Below, piece by piece: positions 36,075 to 45,600 of a stretch of DNA of 64,000 nucleotides. The DNA comes from Acidobacteriaceae bacterium KBS 89. Lineage in GTDB: Bacteria; Acidobacteriota; Terriglobia; Terriglobales; Acidobacteriaceae. Numbering within the stretch: the stretch's first letter is position 1; each line of letters opens with the position of its first letter. Under the pieces are notes generated by a model that was not told the origin of the DNA, searched no databases, and saw only the letters and a list, made by a program, of their open reading frames with translations. The position numbers and the translations under genes are program-made. The stretch is from assembly GCA_000381605.1 (NCBI GenBank), contig KB906754.1, positions 1,447,147 through 1,511,146 on the forward strand. Direction: 5' to 3'.

Positions 36075-36562
36075 CGCATCTCCTTCTTTTCGCGCATCGC
36101 AATGGTAACCGCCCCGATAAGCGCGACTGTCAGCAACAAGCCGATAATCTCCAGCGGAAGAGCAAATCGCAGCATCAATGCATTGCCGATCTGTTGCATC
36201 GTGGCTTCAGGTTGCGGCAGCACACTCTGCCGAGAGGCGGCACTGTGATCAACGGCCCACGCCAGGATTCCAAAAATGGCGAGCGCAACAACACCGCTTC
36301 CCTTCCAGGAGCCGACAATTGCCAAAGGGGAAGCTTCTGAATCCCGCGTAAGCAGGACTGCAAAGACGATCAGAATCGCCACAGCTCCGATGTAAACCAG
36401 AATTTGTGCAAGCCCAACGAACTGCGCCCCAAGTTGCAGATACACCGCAGCCAAACCAGCGAAAGCCACGGTGAGCGCTAATACAGAATGTACGAGGTTG
36501 CGGAGGCTCATCGCCGCCACCGCCCCAGCTACAGTCAGCATTGCGAAAATCAAGAACAGCAA
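36071..36562 (-). CDS. nuoJ: Complex I subunit NuoJ
   Basis: A 163-residue, five-helix membrane subunit between NuoH and NuoK. It shows LRNLVHSVLALTVAF and the conserved helix QILVYIGAVAILIVFAVLLT, whose pi-bulge takes part in coupling. The start is TTG at 36562 with AAAGGA about 7 bp upstream; an ATG at 36541 would cut into the first helix. It is 108 bp after nuoH and overlaps nuoK. Confidence 0.9.
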   Translation of the reverse strand: MLFLIFAMLTVAGAVAAMSLRNLVHSVLALTVAFAGLAAVYLQLGAQFVGLAQILVYIGAVAILIVFAVLLTRDSEASPLAIVGSWKGSGVVALAIFGILAWAVDHSAASRQSVLPQPEATMQQIGNALMLRFALPLEIIGLLLTVALIGAVTIAMREKKEMR

Positions 36563-36670
36563 GATAGTCCTTTCGCGTTGAAAGTCCGTGCGTTTCGTCG
36601 ACGCACCAGCTACAAGTGTCGTCGGATGCCGTGATCCAGAAGTGACATCTATCCTCCCCGCATCGTCGGG

Positions 36671-37846
36671 CTATTCAGCAAATCGATAAACCCTCTTTTC
36701 AAGTCTCCATCCTTGCGCCAATCCGCGCCCCAGCAGAACATACGGAACAACCACCAGAAGAGCGCAAACAAACCATCGCAACAAACCTTGTGGCAAAAAG
36801 CGCCAGACGCCGGCGGTGACAAGGTTAAGCAGCGCCATCGGCAACATAAACCTCCAAGCAAAGTTCATAAGCTGATCCATACGCAACCGGGGCAGAGTGC
36901 CGCGCACCCATATAAAGGCACTGATCATGACTAACAATTTCGCAAAGAACCAAAGGTAGGAAGGGATCCAGGTCAGGAAGGAAAGCGGCGCCGCCCATCC
37001 ACCCAGGAACAGTGTGATTCCCAGTCCGCTAATGGCAAACATGCCAAGATATTCGCCCAGGAAAAAAAGCGCGAATTTGAATCCAGAGTACTCCGTGTAG
37101 TAACCCGCAATGATCTCCGATTCACCTTCCGGTAGGTCGAAGGGCGAGCGGTTGGATTCAGCGGTTGCCGCGATCATGAAAAGAACGAACCCAGCGAACC
37201 CCCACGGCGTGAAGACAAACCAGTGGGGGAGGATCCCGGTATAACCGGCCTGCCTTTCAACGATTGTCACAGTCGACAACGACCCAGTCGCCATAATCAC
37301 GGTTACCGCTGCAAGGATCAGCGGCACCTCGTAGCTGATCATCTGCGCAATCGCACGCATCGCCCCCAGCAGCGAATATTTGTTGCGGCTCGACCATCCC
37401 GCCATAAAGATCGTCAGCTCCATCACCGAGCTGATGGCGAAAAAAAACAGCACTCCAGCGTCCAGATTTGCCAGCACCATATTTCGACCGATTGGCAGGA
37501 CAGCGTAGAGCGAAAAGGCTGCAATCACCAGCACTACCGGCGCCAGAAAGTGGACCACCTTGTCCGCCGCCCGTGGCACAATGTCTTCCTTGGTCAACGA
37601 CTTGATCCCGTCCGCAATGGGCTGAAGAAAACCAAACGGGCCCACGCGATTGGGACCATAACGATTTTGAATTCGCCCCAACCCCTTGCGTTCGAGAACT
37701 GTTGTAATCGCAAACAGCAGAGCAAACACTACGAGAATAGCGATGACGGAAAGTAGCGCCGAAAGAATCGACCGGAGACTGGCAGGGGCATAGCCCACCA
37801 GCCAGTGCTGCAGAGTCACGAAGAGCTGATCTGCCGTTTCACCCAT
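36671..37846 (-). CDS. nuoH: Complex I subunit NuoH
   Basis: A 391-residue membrane subunit forming the quinone tunnel entrance with NuoB and NuoD. Motifs: RKGLGRIQNRYGPNRVGPFG, LQPIADGIKSLTKED, the charged loop AESNRSPFDLPEGESEIIAGYYTEYSG (shown in two pieces, AESNRSPFDLPEGE and SEIIAGYYTEYSG), and FVRGTLPRLRMDQLM-like WVRGTLPRLRMDQLM. The C-terminus has extra hydrophobic residues, giving one helix more than the 325-residue E. coli protein, as in many bacteria. Confidence 0.93.
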   Translation of the reverse strand: MGETADQLFVTLQHWLVGYAPASLRSILSALLSVIAILVVFALLFAITTVLERKGLGRIQNRYGPNRVGPFGFLQPIADGIKSLTKEDIVPRAADKVVHFLAPVVLVIAAFSLYAVLPIGRNMVLANLDAGVLFFFAISSVMELTIFMAGWSSRNKYSLLGAMRAIAQMISYEVPLILAAVTVIMATGSLSTVTIVERQAGYTGILPHWFVFTPWGFAGFVLFMIAATAESNRSPFDLPEGESEIIAGYYTEYSGFKFALFFLGEYLGMFAISGLGITLFLGGWAAPLSFLTWIPSYLWFFAKLLVMISAFIWVRGTLPRLRMDQLMNFAWRFMLPMALLNLVTAGVWRFLPQGLLRWFVCALLVVVPYVLLGRGLAQGWRLEKRVYRFAE

Positions 37847-37876
37847 GGTCTGGCACCGTGTTGGAGGATGGAGAAA

Positions 37877-38494
37877 TCACTGTTTGGATGTAGCTCCCGA
37901 AGTCGCCAGCGGTGGACTCGTTAGCTCTGAATTCGTCTTGGTCTCGCCTGCAGCCTTCGCCTTGGCTTCGACCTTGGCCTTTTCTTCGGCGAGCAGCGCA
38001 TCGGAAGCCGCAGCGTCAGTAGGATGGACCTTGCCGTAGTACGCGTTGGGCTTCGACAGTCGCGCCTTGTCCCACAGGAGTCCGCCGAACCGGTTGTCCG
38101 TACTCAATTCAAATTCGGTGTCCATCTTAATGGCTTCAAACGGGCAGACTTCAACGCAAATCTGGCAGCTCATGCACACAGAAACATCAATATTGAAAAC
38201 CGCCGGATAAAATTGCAGCTTGCCAACCGCGTCTGGCTTTTTGTCCTTGCTCTTTTCGATATAGATGCACTTGGGCGGACATTCCTTTTCACAAATCTGG
38301 CAGCCTACGCAACGCATTCCGGCCTGCCAGTCGTCGCCGTCGTAAACGAGAAAAGGAAAGTCTCGGGTCGCCTCAATTTGAGGCAGGCGCTCCTCTGGAT
38401 ATTGCACAGTCGTCAAGCGGTTTTTGCTGAAGTAGCTGCCAATGAAATTCCTGGCCGTCTCCACCAAACCCTTCGCGATTCCTTCACCCAGCAT
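37877..38494 (-). CDS. nuoI: Complex I Fe-S subunit NuoI with Ala/Lys-rich tail
   Basis: A 205-residue subunit with two [4Fe-4S] motifs, CVGCQICEKECPPKCIYIE and CMSCQICVEVCPFEAI, which carry electrons (clusters N6a/N6b) toward NuoB. After about residue 155 a low-complexity tail rich in Ala, Lys and Glu, then Ser/Thr, runs to the end; this is not part of the usual fold. The ATG at 38494 has AAAGGG 7 bp upstream and is preferred to a TTG at 38539. It lies 78 bp after nuoD. Confidence 0.93.
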   Translation of the reverse strand: MLGEGIAKGLVETARNFIGSYFSKNRLTTVQYPEERLPQIEATRDFPFLVYDGDDWQAGMRCVGCQICEKECPPKCIYIEKSKDKKPDAVGKLQFYPAVFNIDVSVCMSCQICVEVCPFEAIKMDTEFELSTDNRFGGLLWDKARLSKPNAYYGKVHPTDAAASDALLAEEKAKVEAKAKAAGETKTNSELTSPPLATSGATSKQ

Positions 38495-38572
38495 GCACAC
38501 ACCCTTTAGGTAAACGATTCCAGAACGAACGTTTGACAACCTAAATTCCGACTTTTCTCCTGCATCGGAAGT

Positions 38573-39745
38573 CTACCGATCCACTTCGCCCAGCACAATA
38601 TCAATAGTTCCAAAGATAACGATCGTATCGGATACGTTAGAACCCAGGCACATATCTTCCAACACCGTAAGGTTGATCAGGCTTGGCGGACGCACCCGGT
38701 AGCGATAAGGATTTGGGGAGCCGTCGCTGATCAGGAAAAAACCAAGCTCTCCCTTGGGTGACTCAATCCTTCCATAGGCCTCCCCCGCCTTGGGGCGAAA
38801 CCCGCGGATCTTCGTCTTCGTATCCATGATCGGGCCGGAAGGAATGTCGCGCAGTGCCTGCTCAAGGATCTTCAGGGACTCGCGCATCTCGAGCATGCGG
38901 ACCATATAGCGGTCGTAAACATCTCCATGCTCGCCAAGCGGCACCCTGAAGTCGAACCTATCGTAAATGCCGTATCGATCCACCTTCCGGATATCGTAAT
39001 TGACACCCGACGCACGCAGTATTGGTCCCGTAACCCCGGCCTGAATTGCGAGCTCTCGGGACAGGACCCCTACGCCCTGGGTGCGGGCGAGAAGGATCTC
39101 ATTGCCCTCGAGCAACCGCTCGAACTCATCCAGAAAACCCGGGAAGTCTGCGACTACCTTTCTCGTCTGGTCCAGCCAACCCGCCGGCAGGTCAACGCGG
39201 CAGCCGCCAAAGCGCATGTAGTTGCACATCATCCGTGAACCGGTCAGCGATTCGAACAGGTCCAGAATCTTTTCGCGCTCACGGAAGGAGTACATCAGCG
39301 GCGAGCCACTCGCGCCCATCTCCTGCGTCAAAAAACCAATCGTCGAGGCATGGTTCTGCAGCCGCGTCAGTTCCGCGGTAATTACGCGAATATATTCGGC
39401 GCGTTCGGGTATCTGAATGCCTGCCAGCTTCTCGACGGCCAGCGCATAGGCCCAGTTGTTTGTCAGCGAGCCAATGTAATCCAGCCGGTCGGTGTACGGC
39501 ATCGAGGCCAGGTAGGACGCCCCTTCTGCGATCTTTTCATGGTTGCGATGCAGGTAGCCGAAGACCGGTTTGAGTTTCACCACGCGCTCGCCATCCAGCA
39601 CGACATCCATGCGAAACACACCATGCGTCGACGGATGGTGCGGCCCCAGCGAGATTTCAAGCAATGCGTCGTCGCCGGTGGCAGCGGCGTTGTTTGGAAT
39701 CAATTCCTGAGCTGCAGGTGCAATCATTTCCATTCGTGGGCCCAT
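38573..39745 (-). CDS. nuoD: Complex I subunit NuoD
   Basis: A 390-residue 49-kDa-type subunit lining the quinone pocket. Seen: the [13 protein letters not shown] loop with the quinone-binding His, [28 protein letters not shown], and the C-terminal ...[12 protein letters not shown] ending found in nearly all NuoD. A short N-terminal extension of about 25 residues is present. It follows nuoC by 13 bp. Separate nuoC and nuoD genes (not fused) are seen. Confidence 0.95.
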   Translation of the reverse strand: MGPRMEMIAPAAQELIPNNAAATGDDALLEISLGPHHPSTHGVFRMDVVLDGERVVKLKPVFGYLHRNHEKIAEGASYLASMPYTDRLDYIGSLTNNWAYALAVEKLAGIQIPERAEYIRVITAELTRLQNHASTIGFLTQEMGASGSPLMYSFREREKILDLFESLTGSRMMCNYMRFGGCRVDLPAGWLDQTRKVVADFPGFLDEFERLLEGNEILLARTQGVGVLSRELAIQAGVTGPILRASGVNYDIRKVDRYGIYDRFDFRVPLGEHGDVYDRYMVRMLEMRESLKILEQALRDIPSGPIMDTKTKIRGFRPKAGEAYGRIESPKGELGFFLISDGSPNPYRYRVRPPSLINLTVLEDMCLGSNVSDTIVIFGTIDIVLGEVDR

Positions 39746-39758
39746 TGTGATCGTCGAA

Positions 39759-40391
39759 TCATCGCTGTCCCTCTATCGCCCGGGCCTGCTTCGACTTTTC
39801 AAGCACGGCGTCATGCGGTGTTGGCTCATATTCATAATCATTCGGCTCCACGTAGTCCTTGCGCATCGGGTGGTCTTCGAATTCGTCCCACATCAGGATG
39901 CGGCGCAGATCCGGATGGCCTTCGAAGATAATCCCGTAGAGATCGAATATCTCGCGCTCCTGAAACTCCGCGCTCCGCCAGACAGGCGTAAGCGAGGGCA
40001 AAGTGACATGATCGGTCCGGTTCTCGGGGCGCAGCCGAAGGACCAGCGGCCCATGCTTTTTCTCCATCGAATAGAGGTGATAAACGGCCTCCAGATAACC
40101 CGGGGTCCGCGTCTTACGAACCTCTTCGACCTCTTGCTCGACGCCGTCAACCAGCTTTTTAACCTTAACCTTTTCCGAAGTCTCACTGTCCAGCCAGTCC
40201 ACGCCAGTGACGTTCGAACAATAGTCGAGACGCAGCTCCGGGTCATCCCGGAGGAACCTCGCGATCTCGACCGCATGTTCCCGGCCCAGCAACAGCGAGT
40301 GCTGACCGGAGGGACTACCGTTGAGAATGATCTGCAAACGGCAACCCGGGACAGCCGCTTCGATATCAGATTTAATCTTTTCGAGGTTCAT
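39759..40391 (-). CDS. nuoC: Complex I subunit NuoC
   Basis: A 210-residue 30-kDa-type subunit. It shows [30 protein letters not shown], and the signature [43 protein letters not shown] in its expected order (only short parts matter: [10 protein letters not shown] and [10 protein letters not shown]). An insertion rich in Lys/Glu at about residues 75-97 is longer than usual. The ATG at 40391, overlapping nuoB by 20 bp, fits the family start better than 40415. Confidence 0.92.
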   Translation of the reverse strand: MNLEKIKSDIEAAVPGCRLQIILNGSPSGQHSLLLGREHAVEIARFLRDDPELRLDYCSNVTGVDWLDSETSEKVKVKKLVDGVEQEVEEVRKTRTPGYLEAVYHLYSMEKKHGPLVLRLRPENRTDHVTLPSLTPVWRSAEFQEREIFDLYGIIFEGHPDLRRILMWDEFEDHPMRKDYVEPNDYEYEPTPHDAVLEKSKQARAIEGQR

Positions 40392-41025
40392 TGTCACTTG
40401 CCGTGCCCGGCCCATTTGGAATGTTCTTCGTGATGATGTTCCACAATTTGACGTTCTTCGGTGGCTCTAGATCATGTGCTCCATACTGCGGAACGATGAA
40501 TTCGCTTGGTTCCTCTGCATTCAGATGTCTCGGTCGGTCCGCACCTGTAAGTGACTGCGCATCGATCTTCTTTTGCAGTGTGATAAAAGCGTCCATCAGC
40601 GCCTCAGGACGCGGAGGACAGCCGGGAATATGCACGTCCACCGGAATATAACGATCAATCCCTTTCAAAACGTTATAGCCCTGTTTGAAGGGGCCGCCTG
40701 AGATCGCGCACGCGCCCATCGCGATCACATACTTCGGCTCCGGCATCTGGTTGTAGAGCCGCACCACCTGCGGAGCCATCTTCTTAGTGACAGTGCCGGC
40801 GACGATCATCAGGTCCGCTTGCCGTGGCGATGGCCGAAAGACCTCCGCGCCAAATCGCGCCAGATCGTAGCGCGCCATGCTCGTCGCGATCATCTCAATC
40901 GCGCAGCACGCAAGGCCGAAGGTCAGCGGCCACACAGAACTCCTCCGCCCCCAGTTGTAAAGTTCTTCAAGGGTGGTGGTGAAAATTCCTTGCCGGCTTA
41001 GCGCTTCTTTCAGCTCAAGGTCCAT
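40372..41025 (-). CDS. nuoB: Complex I Fe-S subunit NuoB
   Basis: A 217-residue subunit with the N2 cluster, the last electron carrier before quinone. Ligands are all visible: [20 protein letters not shown] and [12 protein letters not shown]. The C-terminal 40 residues after the core are longer than in short homologues. It lies 86 bp after nuoA and overlaps nuoC. Confidence 0.95.
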   Translation of the reverse strand: MDLELKEALSRQGIFTTTLEELYNWGRRSSVWPLTFGLACCAIEMIATSMARYDLARFGAEVFRPSPRQADLMIVAGTVTKKMAPQVVRLYNQMPEPKYVIAMGACAISGGPFKQGYNVLKGIDRYIPVDVHIPGCPPRPEALMDAFITLQKKIDAQSLTGADRPRHLNAEEPSEFIVPQYGAHDLEPPKNVKLWNIITKNIPNGPGTASDNEPRKD

Positions 41026-41111
41026 TTTTACGTTCCGCTTTTATGTTTCGGGTTCGACTTTGATCATTGGACTCAATCCATTCCGTTTCCGCTTATGCTG
41101 AGGGATCGTCG

Positions 41112-41489
41112 TCATACCCAGATCAGGACGCCCTTTCGCCACGTCCACACCAGTCCCTCGACCAGTAACAACAGGAAGATCAACATAGCAATCGATGCGC
41201 CGACCGTCAGGCCCGTAAATGCCACGGCAAATGGCAGCAGAAAAATCGCCTCTACATCGAAGATTAGAAAGACGATCGCATACAGATAATATTCAGGCCT
41301 GAACCGGAGGAACGCGTCGTTAGATTCGAGCCCGCACTCATAAGTCGCGTTCTTAACTGGTCCGGGTTTACGTGGAGAAAACTTCTTCGACCAAAGCCAT
41401 GCCATCGCCAGGGGAGCAATGGCAAAGCCGACGGCAGCAATCATAAGAATCGCGATGGGCCCGTAGATGTGGGTGAAAGCTGAATTCAT
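41112..41489 (-). CDS. nuoA: Complex I subunit NuoA
   Basis: A 125-residue, three-helix subunit. The conserved loop YECGLESNDAFLRFRPEYYLYAI and FLIFDVEAIFLLPFAV identify it clearly. It is the first gene of the nuo run. The 265 bp before it up to the plus-strand small gene must hold the operon promoter; no strong box was picked out by eye. Confidence 0.95.
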   Translation of the reverse strand: MNSAFTHIYGPIAILMIAAVGFAIAPLAMAWLWSKKFSPRKPGPVKNATYECGLESNDAFLRFRPEYYLYAIVFLIFDVEAIFLLPFAVAFTGLTVGASIAMLIFLLLLVEGLVWTWRKGVLIWV

Positions 41490-41754
41490 AGGTATTCGAA
41501 GTTAGTGGCTCTAACAGATAACTACGAATGCAGGTCGCCACAACCGGCATTAACGCAATTTTGCGTTGGCAACAGACTACGCCAACCTCGCAGCCATTGG
41601 CACCATCAAATTCATTGTTCTGCCAGGTCGTATATCAAGTCGTACATTCTGACGCGCGCTCCGTCGGAAGGCAGGCATTCTGTTCACTGCGCCTGCCAAA
41701 CCACCGGGCCGGGTGTACTATCAAACCGTTGACTCCAAGCCACAGGAGAACCTC

Positions 41755-41958
41755 ATGACTCCAGCATCAACTCGACCTGACGAAGGACTGCGCAAAGGTG
41801 CAGTAGAAAACGACGCTCCTCACCCCGAGAGCGGACGCCGCCCCCAACACGGCTCGCTCAGCGGCCAACTGGGCCACCGCGATCAAGACGAAATGCTCAA
41901 GGACAATGACACCGACTTCCCGGAACCGGATGCTGAAGCCGAACACAGTGGCAAGTAA
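41755..41958 (+). CDS. 67-residue hydrophilic protein
   Basis: A small, strongly charged protein (MTPASTRPDEGLRKGA to the end AEAEHSGK) rich in Asp, Glu, His, Pro and Gly, with no hydrophobic core. It is probably disordered. The ATG at 41755 has AGGAG 6 bp upstream, and a terminator hairpin follows at 42001, so it looks like a true single-gene unit. It is divergent from nuoA. No function is recognised. Confidence 0.6.
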   Translation: MTPASTRPDEGLRKGAVENDAPHPESGRRPQHGSLSGQLGHRDQDEMLKDNDTDFPEPDAEAEHSGK

Positions 41959-42000
41959 ATCCAGCTAAGTTCTTACGCCTTCGTATCCCTTACGACAAAA

Positions 42001-42024
42001 AGCCCCGGACAACTGTCCAGGGCT
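42001..42024. terminator. Bidirectional intrinsic terminator
   Basis: The stem AGCCCCGGA/TCCAGGGCT (one mismatch) has A-rich sequence before it and TTTCATTT after it. It lies between the small plus-strand gene and the convergent korB. Confidence 0.75.
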
Positions 42025-42062
42025 TTCATTTCCACGACGCGATTCTGATTACCGTCTGAATC

Positions 42063-43130
42063 CTACATAAGCCGTTGCATCACATCGTCCAGCACCTGGC
42101 GGCCGGGCCGTACGCGCTCGTCCGGCAGCGTGCCAAGCGGCTCGTCGACGAGGTTCAACATATCGGTGAAGCTAGGCTTTTGCGTGTCAATGTAGAAGAT
42201 ACCAGTCAAAACCTCTTCTTTTGCATGGGCTGACATGAGCGCTGAAATTGCAGCGATTCGGTCCGTTGGATCGTACTCCTCATGCAGTTTGCGCAGGCGC
42301 AGATGGCTGCCGTCATGCATCTCCACGTTGATCGTCGTGCCGGGATCGTACTCGACATCGATCTCCTGGAAATGAGGCACAAACCCCACCTCGGAGATGG
42401 CTTCCTCGTGCTCCTGCATATATTTGTAGCTTCTGGTCGAACCCTCATGATCGTTGAAGGTCACGCACGGCGAGATCACGTCCAGCACCACGGTCCCGTT
42501 GTGCGCAATCGCAGCCTTCAGCATGGCAAGCAGCTGCTTCTTGTCACCAGAGAACGACCGCCCGACAAAAGTCGCGCCCAGTTGAATCGCAAGCGAGCAG
42601 GTATCAATCGGCGGCAGGTCGTTGATGACACCAGTCTTCAGCTTCGAGCCAATGTCCGCCGTCGCCGAGAACTGCCCTTTAGTAAGGCCGTAAACCCCAT
42701 TGTCCTCAATAATGTAGATAAGCGGAACATTACGGCGCATCATGTGGACAAACTGGCCCACGCCGATCGACGCGGTATCGCCGTCACCGCTCACCCCCAA
42801 AGCCTTCATCGTGCGATTGGCCAGTAGAGCACCCGTCGCCACGGAAGGCATGCGTCCATGGACGCTATTGAAGGAGTGCGAACGGCTCATAAAGTAAGCC
42901 GGACTCTTCGACGAGCAACCAATACCCGAGAGCTTCATCAACCGCTCCGGCTGGACACCCATCTCATAAAAAGCGTCGATGATGCGTTCCGAGATCACAT
43001 TGTGACCGCAGCCAGCGCAAAGCGTCGTCTTCCCGCCGCGGTAGTCGAGCACCTGAAGACCGATCCGGTTCGTCTTCGCTGCCGGCTTAGGCGCTTCCAC
43101 AGGAGTTGATGTAACTGGCGTCGTTCCCAT
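42063..43130 (-). CDS. korB: 2-oxoacid:ferredoxin oxidoreductase beta subunit
   Basis: A 355-residue subunit holding thiamine diphosphate. Features: the cluster cysteines in LCAGCGHN, GIGCSS and, further on, SPCVTFND; the ThDP motif GDGDTASIGVGQFVHMMRRN to EDNGVYGLTKGQ. It oxidatively decarboxylates a 2-oxoacid, most likely 2-oxoglutarate, to the acyl-CoA, reducing ferredoxin. It directly follows korA with no gap. Pyruvate or branched-chain 2-oxoacids are alternatives. Its position just upstream of a nuo locus lacking nuoEFG suggests ferredoxin supply to that complex, which is inference. Confidence 0.88.
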   Translation of the reverse strand: MGTTPVTSTPVEAPKPAAKTNRIGLQVLDYRGGKTTLCAGCGHNVISERIIDAFYEMGVQPERLMKLSGIGCSSKSPAYFMSRSHSFNSVHGRMPSVATGALLANRTMKALGVSGDGDTASIGVGQFVHMMRRNVPLIYIIEDNGVYGLTKGQFSATADIGSKLKTGVINDLPPIDTCSLAIQLGATFVGRSFSGDKKQLLAMLKAAIAHNGTVVLDVISPCVTFNDHEGSTRSYKYMQEHEEAISEVGFVPHFQEIDVEYDPGTTINVEMHDGSHLRLRKLHEEYDPTDRIAAISALMSAHAKEEVLTGIFYIDTQKPSFTDMLNLVDEPLGTLPDERVRPGRQVLDDVMQRLM

Positions 43131-45002
43131 TTAGATTCCTTCCTGTGTGACGAGGTCGTCGGTCACCGAGCGCGCGTCAATCGGCAGCCCATTGAAGTGG
43201 CGGATGCTGCGCAGCTTCACAATCTCTTCTGCCGGCAGGTCGAGCTTCAGCAGACTCAGCATCTGAGCATCGCGATTCTGCTCAATCACATAAACCCGCT
43301 CATGCGAGGCAACAAATTCCTGCACCTCACGCGAGAACGGATACGCACGCAGCCGCAGATAGTCCGCGTCGAGCCCGTATTCTTTGCTCAATTGATCGCG
43401 GCTCTCTCTCGTCGCAAAGTCGGACGTGCCGAAGGCAATTAGCCCAACCTTGGATTTCCCAGTCTGAACAACCTCTGGCCGTGGAACCAACGATCGCGCA
43501 GTCTCAAACTTCTTGGCCAGCCGCTCCATATTGTTGAAGTAGTCATCTGGCCGTTCCGTGTACTGCGCCTTTTCATTGTGGCCGCTTCCGCGTGTGAAGT
43601 ACGCCGCCAGCGGATGGTCCGTACCAGGCAGTGTGCGGTAGCCGATACCATCGCCATCCACATCCTTGTACCGGGCAAATCCGCCCAACTTCGTCAGATC
43701 CTCAGCACTCAGCACCTTGCCGCGATTCAATGGCTTATCCGGATACGCAAATGGCTCCGACATCCAGTTATTCATGCCCAGATCGAGATCCGACATAACA
43801 AAGACAGGCGTTTGCAGCTGCTCAGTCAGGTCGAATGCAGACTGCGCCATCTCATAGCATTCCTTAACGCTGCCCGGAATCAGCATGATGTGCTTCGTAT
43901 CCCCGTGCGACAAAAACGCCACCGAAAGCAGATCACCCTGCTGGTTGCGAGTAGGCATACCCGTCGATGGCCCCGTTCGCTGCACATCGAAGATCACTCC
44001 AGGCAACTCGGCATAGTAGCCCAATCCCGCGAACTCAGCCATCAGCGAAATCCCCGGGCCCGAAGTCGCCGTCATTGCCCGAGCGCCTGCCCAACCCGCT
44101 CCAAACACCGCTCCAATAGCCGCTAACTCGTCCTCCGCCTGCACCACAGCGAAGGTAGCCTTCCCGTCTTCTCCCACGCGGTAACGCTTGGCGTAATCAA
44201 TAAAGTTCTCCACCAGGGACGACGACGGCGTAATCGGATACCACATCGCCACCGTACAACCCGCAAAGATGCACCCCAAAGCTGCGGCGGCGTTTCCATC
44301 AATAATGATCTTGCCCGCGGTCTCGTTCATCACGTCCAGCACGAACGGATCGCTCTTGGTAAACGTCGTTGAGGAGTAGTCATACCCGGCCTGGACCGCA
44401 GCCCAGTTGAGATCCGCCGCTTTCACTTTCTTGGCAAATTGCTTGCGCAACGCGGCCTCTACCGCCGCCATATCCATCTTCAAAAGCTGCGCGGCGACGC
44501 CGACATAGATCATGTTCTTGACCAGCTTGCGCAGCTTCGCCTCAGGGCAAACCGCGGCCGTCAGCTTGTCGAACGGCACCGGATAGCACGCAACGTCGTC
44601 GCGGAACTGCTGAAGATTTGCGGACTCTTCATAAATCGCAGCAGCGCCCGGAGGAAGCGACAGCATATCCTCCTTCGAGGTCTCGGGATTCATCGCAATC
44701 AGAACGTCGATCTCCTTCTTGCGAGCGACATAACCATCCTTGCTGGCGCGAATCGTATACCACGTCGGCAACCCGGCAATGTTCGAAGGAAAGAGGTTCT
44801 TACCGCTGACCGGAATGCCCATCCGAAAGATCGACTTGAGCAGGACTAGGTTGGCCGACTGCGATCCCGAACCGTTCACGGTCGCGATCTGAATGCTGAA
44901 GTCGTTGACGACATTTCCTTGGGTAGACTGCTGCTTCGTGTCCGGCTTGACCGACGTGCCGCCTTCGGCACCAGCCACCAGCGCGACGTGTTCTGTCGCC
45001 AT
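43131..45002 (-). CDS. korA: 2-oxoacid:ferredoxin oxidoreductase gamma-alpha fusion
   Basis: A 623-residue subunit with the gamma domain fused before the alpha domain, as in aerobic KorA. The gamma part (about residues 35-210) begins FSIQIATVNGSGSQSANLVLLKS. The alpha part follows from about 240 (GCIFAGCTVAMWYPITPSSSLVENF, given only as the YPITPSSS motif being diagnostic), with TSGPGISLMAEFAGLGYYAELPGVIFDVQR-type CoA/ThDP contact loops. It forms a heterodimer or heterotetramer with KorB. GGGGAG lies before the ATG. Confidence 0.88.
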   Translation of the reverse strand: MATEHVALVAGAEGGTSVKPDTKQQSTQGNVVNDFSIQIATVNGSGSQSANLVLLKSIFRMGIPVSGKNLFPSNIAGLPTWYTIRASKDGYVARKKEIDVLIAMNPETSKEDMLSLPPGAAAIYEESANLQQFRDDVACYPVPFDKLTAAVCPEAKLRKLVKNMIYVGVAAQLLKMDMAAVEAALRKQFAKKVKAADLNWAAVQAGYDYSSTTFTKSDPFVLDVMNETAGKIIIDGNAAAALGCIFAGCTVAMWYPITPSSSLVENFIDYAKRYRVGEDGKATFAVVQAEDELAAIGAVFGAGWAGARAMTATSGPGISLMAEFAGLGYYAELPGVIFDVQRTGPSTGMPTRNQQGDLLSVAFLSHGDTKHIMLIPGSVKECYEMAQSAFDLTEQLQTPVFVMSDLDLGMNNWMSEPFAYPDKPLNRGKVLSAEDLTKLGGFARYKDVDGDGIGYRTLPGTDHPLAAYFTRGSGHNEKAQYTERPDDYFNNMERLAKKFETARSLVPRPEVVQTGKSKVGLIAFGTSDFATRESRDQLSKEYGLDADYLRLRAYPFSREVQEFVASHERVYVIEQNRDAQMLSLLKLDLPAEEIVKLRSIRHFNGLPIDARSVTDDLVTQEGI

Positions 45003-45146
45003 GTTTTGTACTCCCCCGCGGGTGAAACTTCAAAGTTTCACGAACGAAATCACGATACCATATTCATCTAGCGGGCGTTGAAGACCCCACTCCCGAACCG
45101 CGTCGCATCGGCCCGTTCAACCCTCATATGGCGAGGGATAAGCCCA

Positions 45147-45515
45147 TCAGTACTCGCCTTCAGCGACATCCTGATACGACTTGGCGATCTTGATTACACT
45201 CGTCAATTCATCGACCGTTCGCACGTCGGCTTCCGTCTCGCCAATCGTCAACCGAACCGTGCGGCCACGTCGCGCCTGCAACCAAGAACCCACCGGAGCC
45301 TCCAGCGCCGGACCAAGCGTAGCCCCAATCTTGACCCTCCACTCTCCCGAGATGCACGCAACGCACCCTTCGCGAACAGAATGCGACCCCACCTCACGAA
45401 TCTCCAAACCATCGGCTCTCAGACTCACCCCAAGGTTGCGAAGCTCCGACTGGTAGGCATCGCTCCTCCAAGGAGGATCTTCCGGCGAAGGAATCATGCT
45501 GATCTGCAGTTCCAT
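45147..45515 (-). CDS. Unknown 122-residue protein
   Basis: A soluble protein opening MELQISMIPSPED, followed by two predicted strands, a central IGATLGPALEAPVGSWLQAR segment, and a strand VRLTIGETEADVRTVDEL before a final helix. The layout (short strand start, Gly-rich helix, WLxxRRGRTVRLTI) faintly recalls the small EACC1-type domains found beside effector proteins, but this is a visual impression only. No effector or protease gene is next to it. It stands between korA and gcdH. Confidence 0.45.
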   Translation of the reverse strand: MELQISMIPSPEDPPWRSDAYQSELRNLGVSLRADGLEIREVGSHSVREGCVACISGEWRVKIGATLGPALEAPVGSWLQARRGRTVRLTIGETEADVRTVDELTSVIKIAKSYQDVAEGEY

Positions 45516-45600
45516 GGCACACGAGGCTATCAGGCTCTCCCCGATTCACGCAACACCGGCTGATCTACCCCAGCACCACCAATCCCGAAACGCCATTCAA

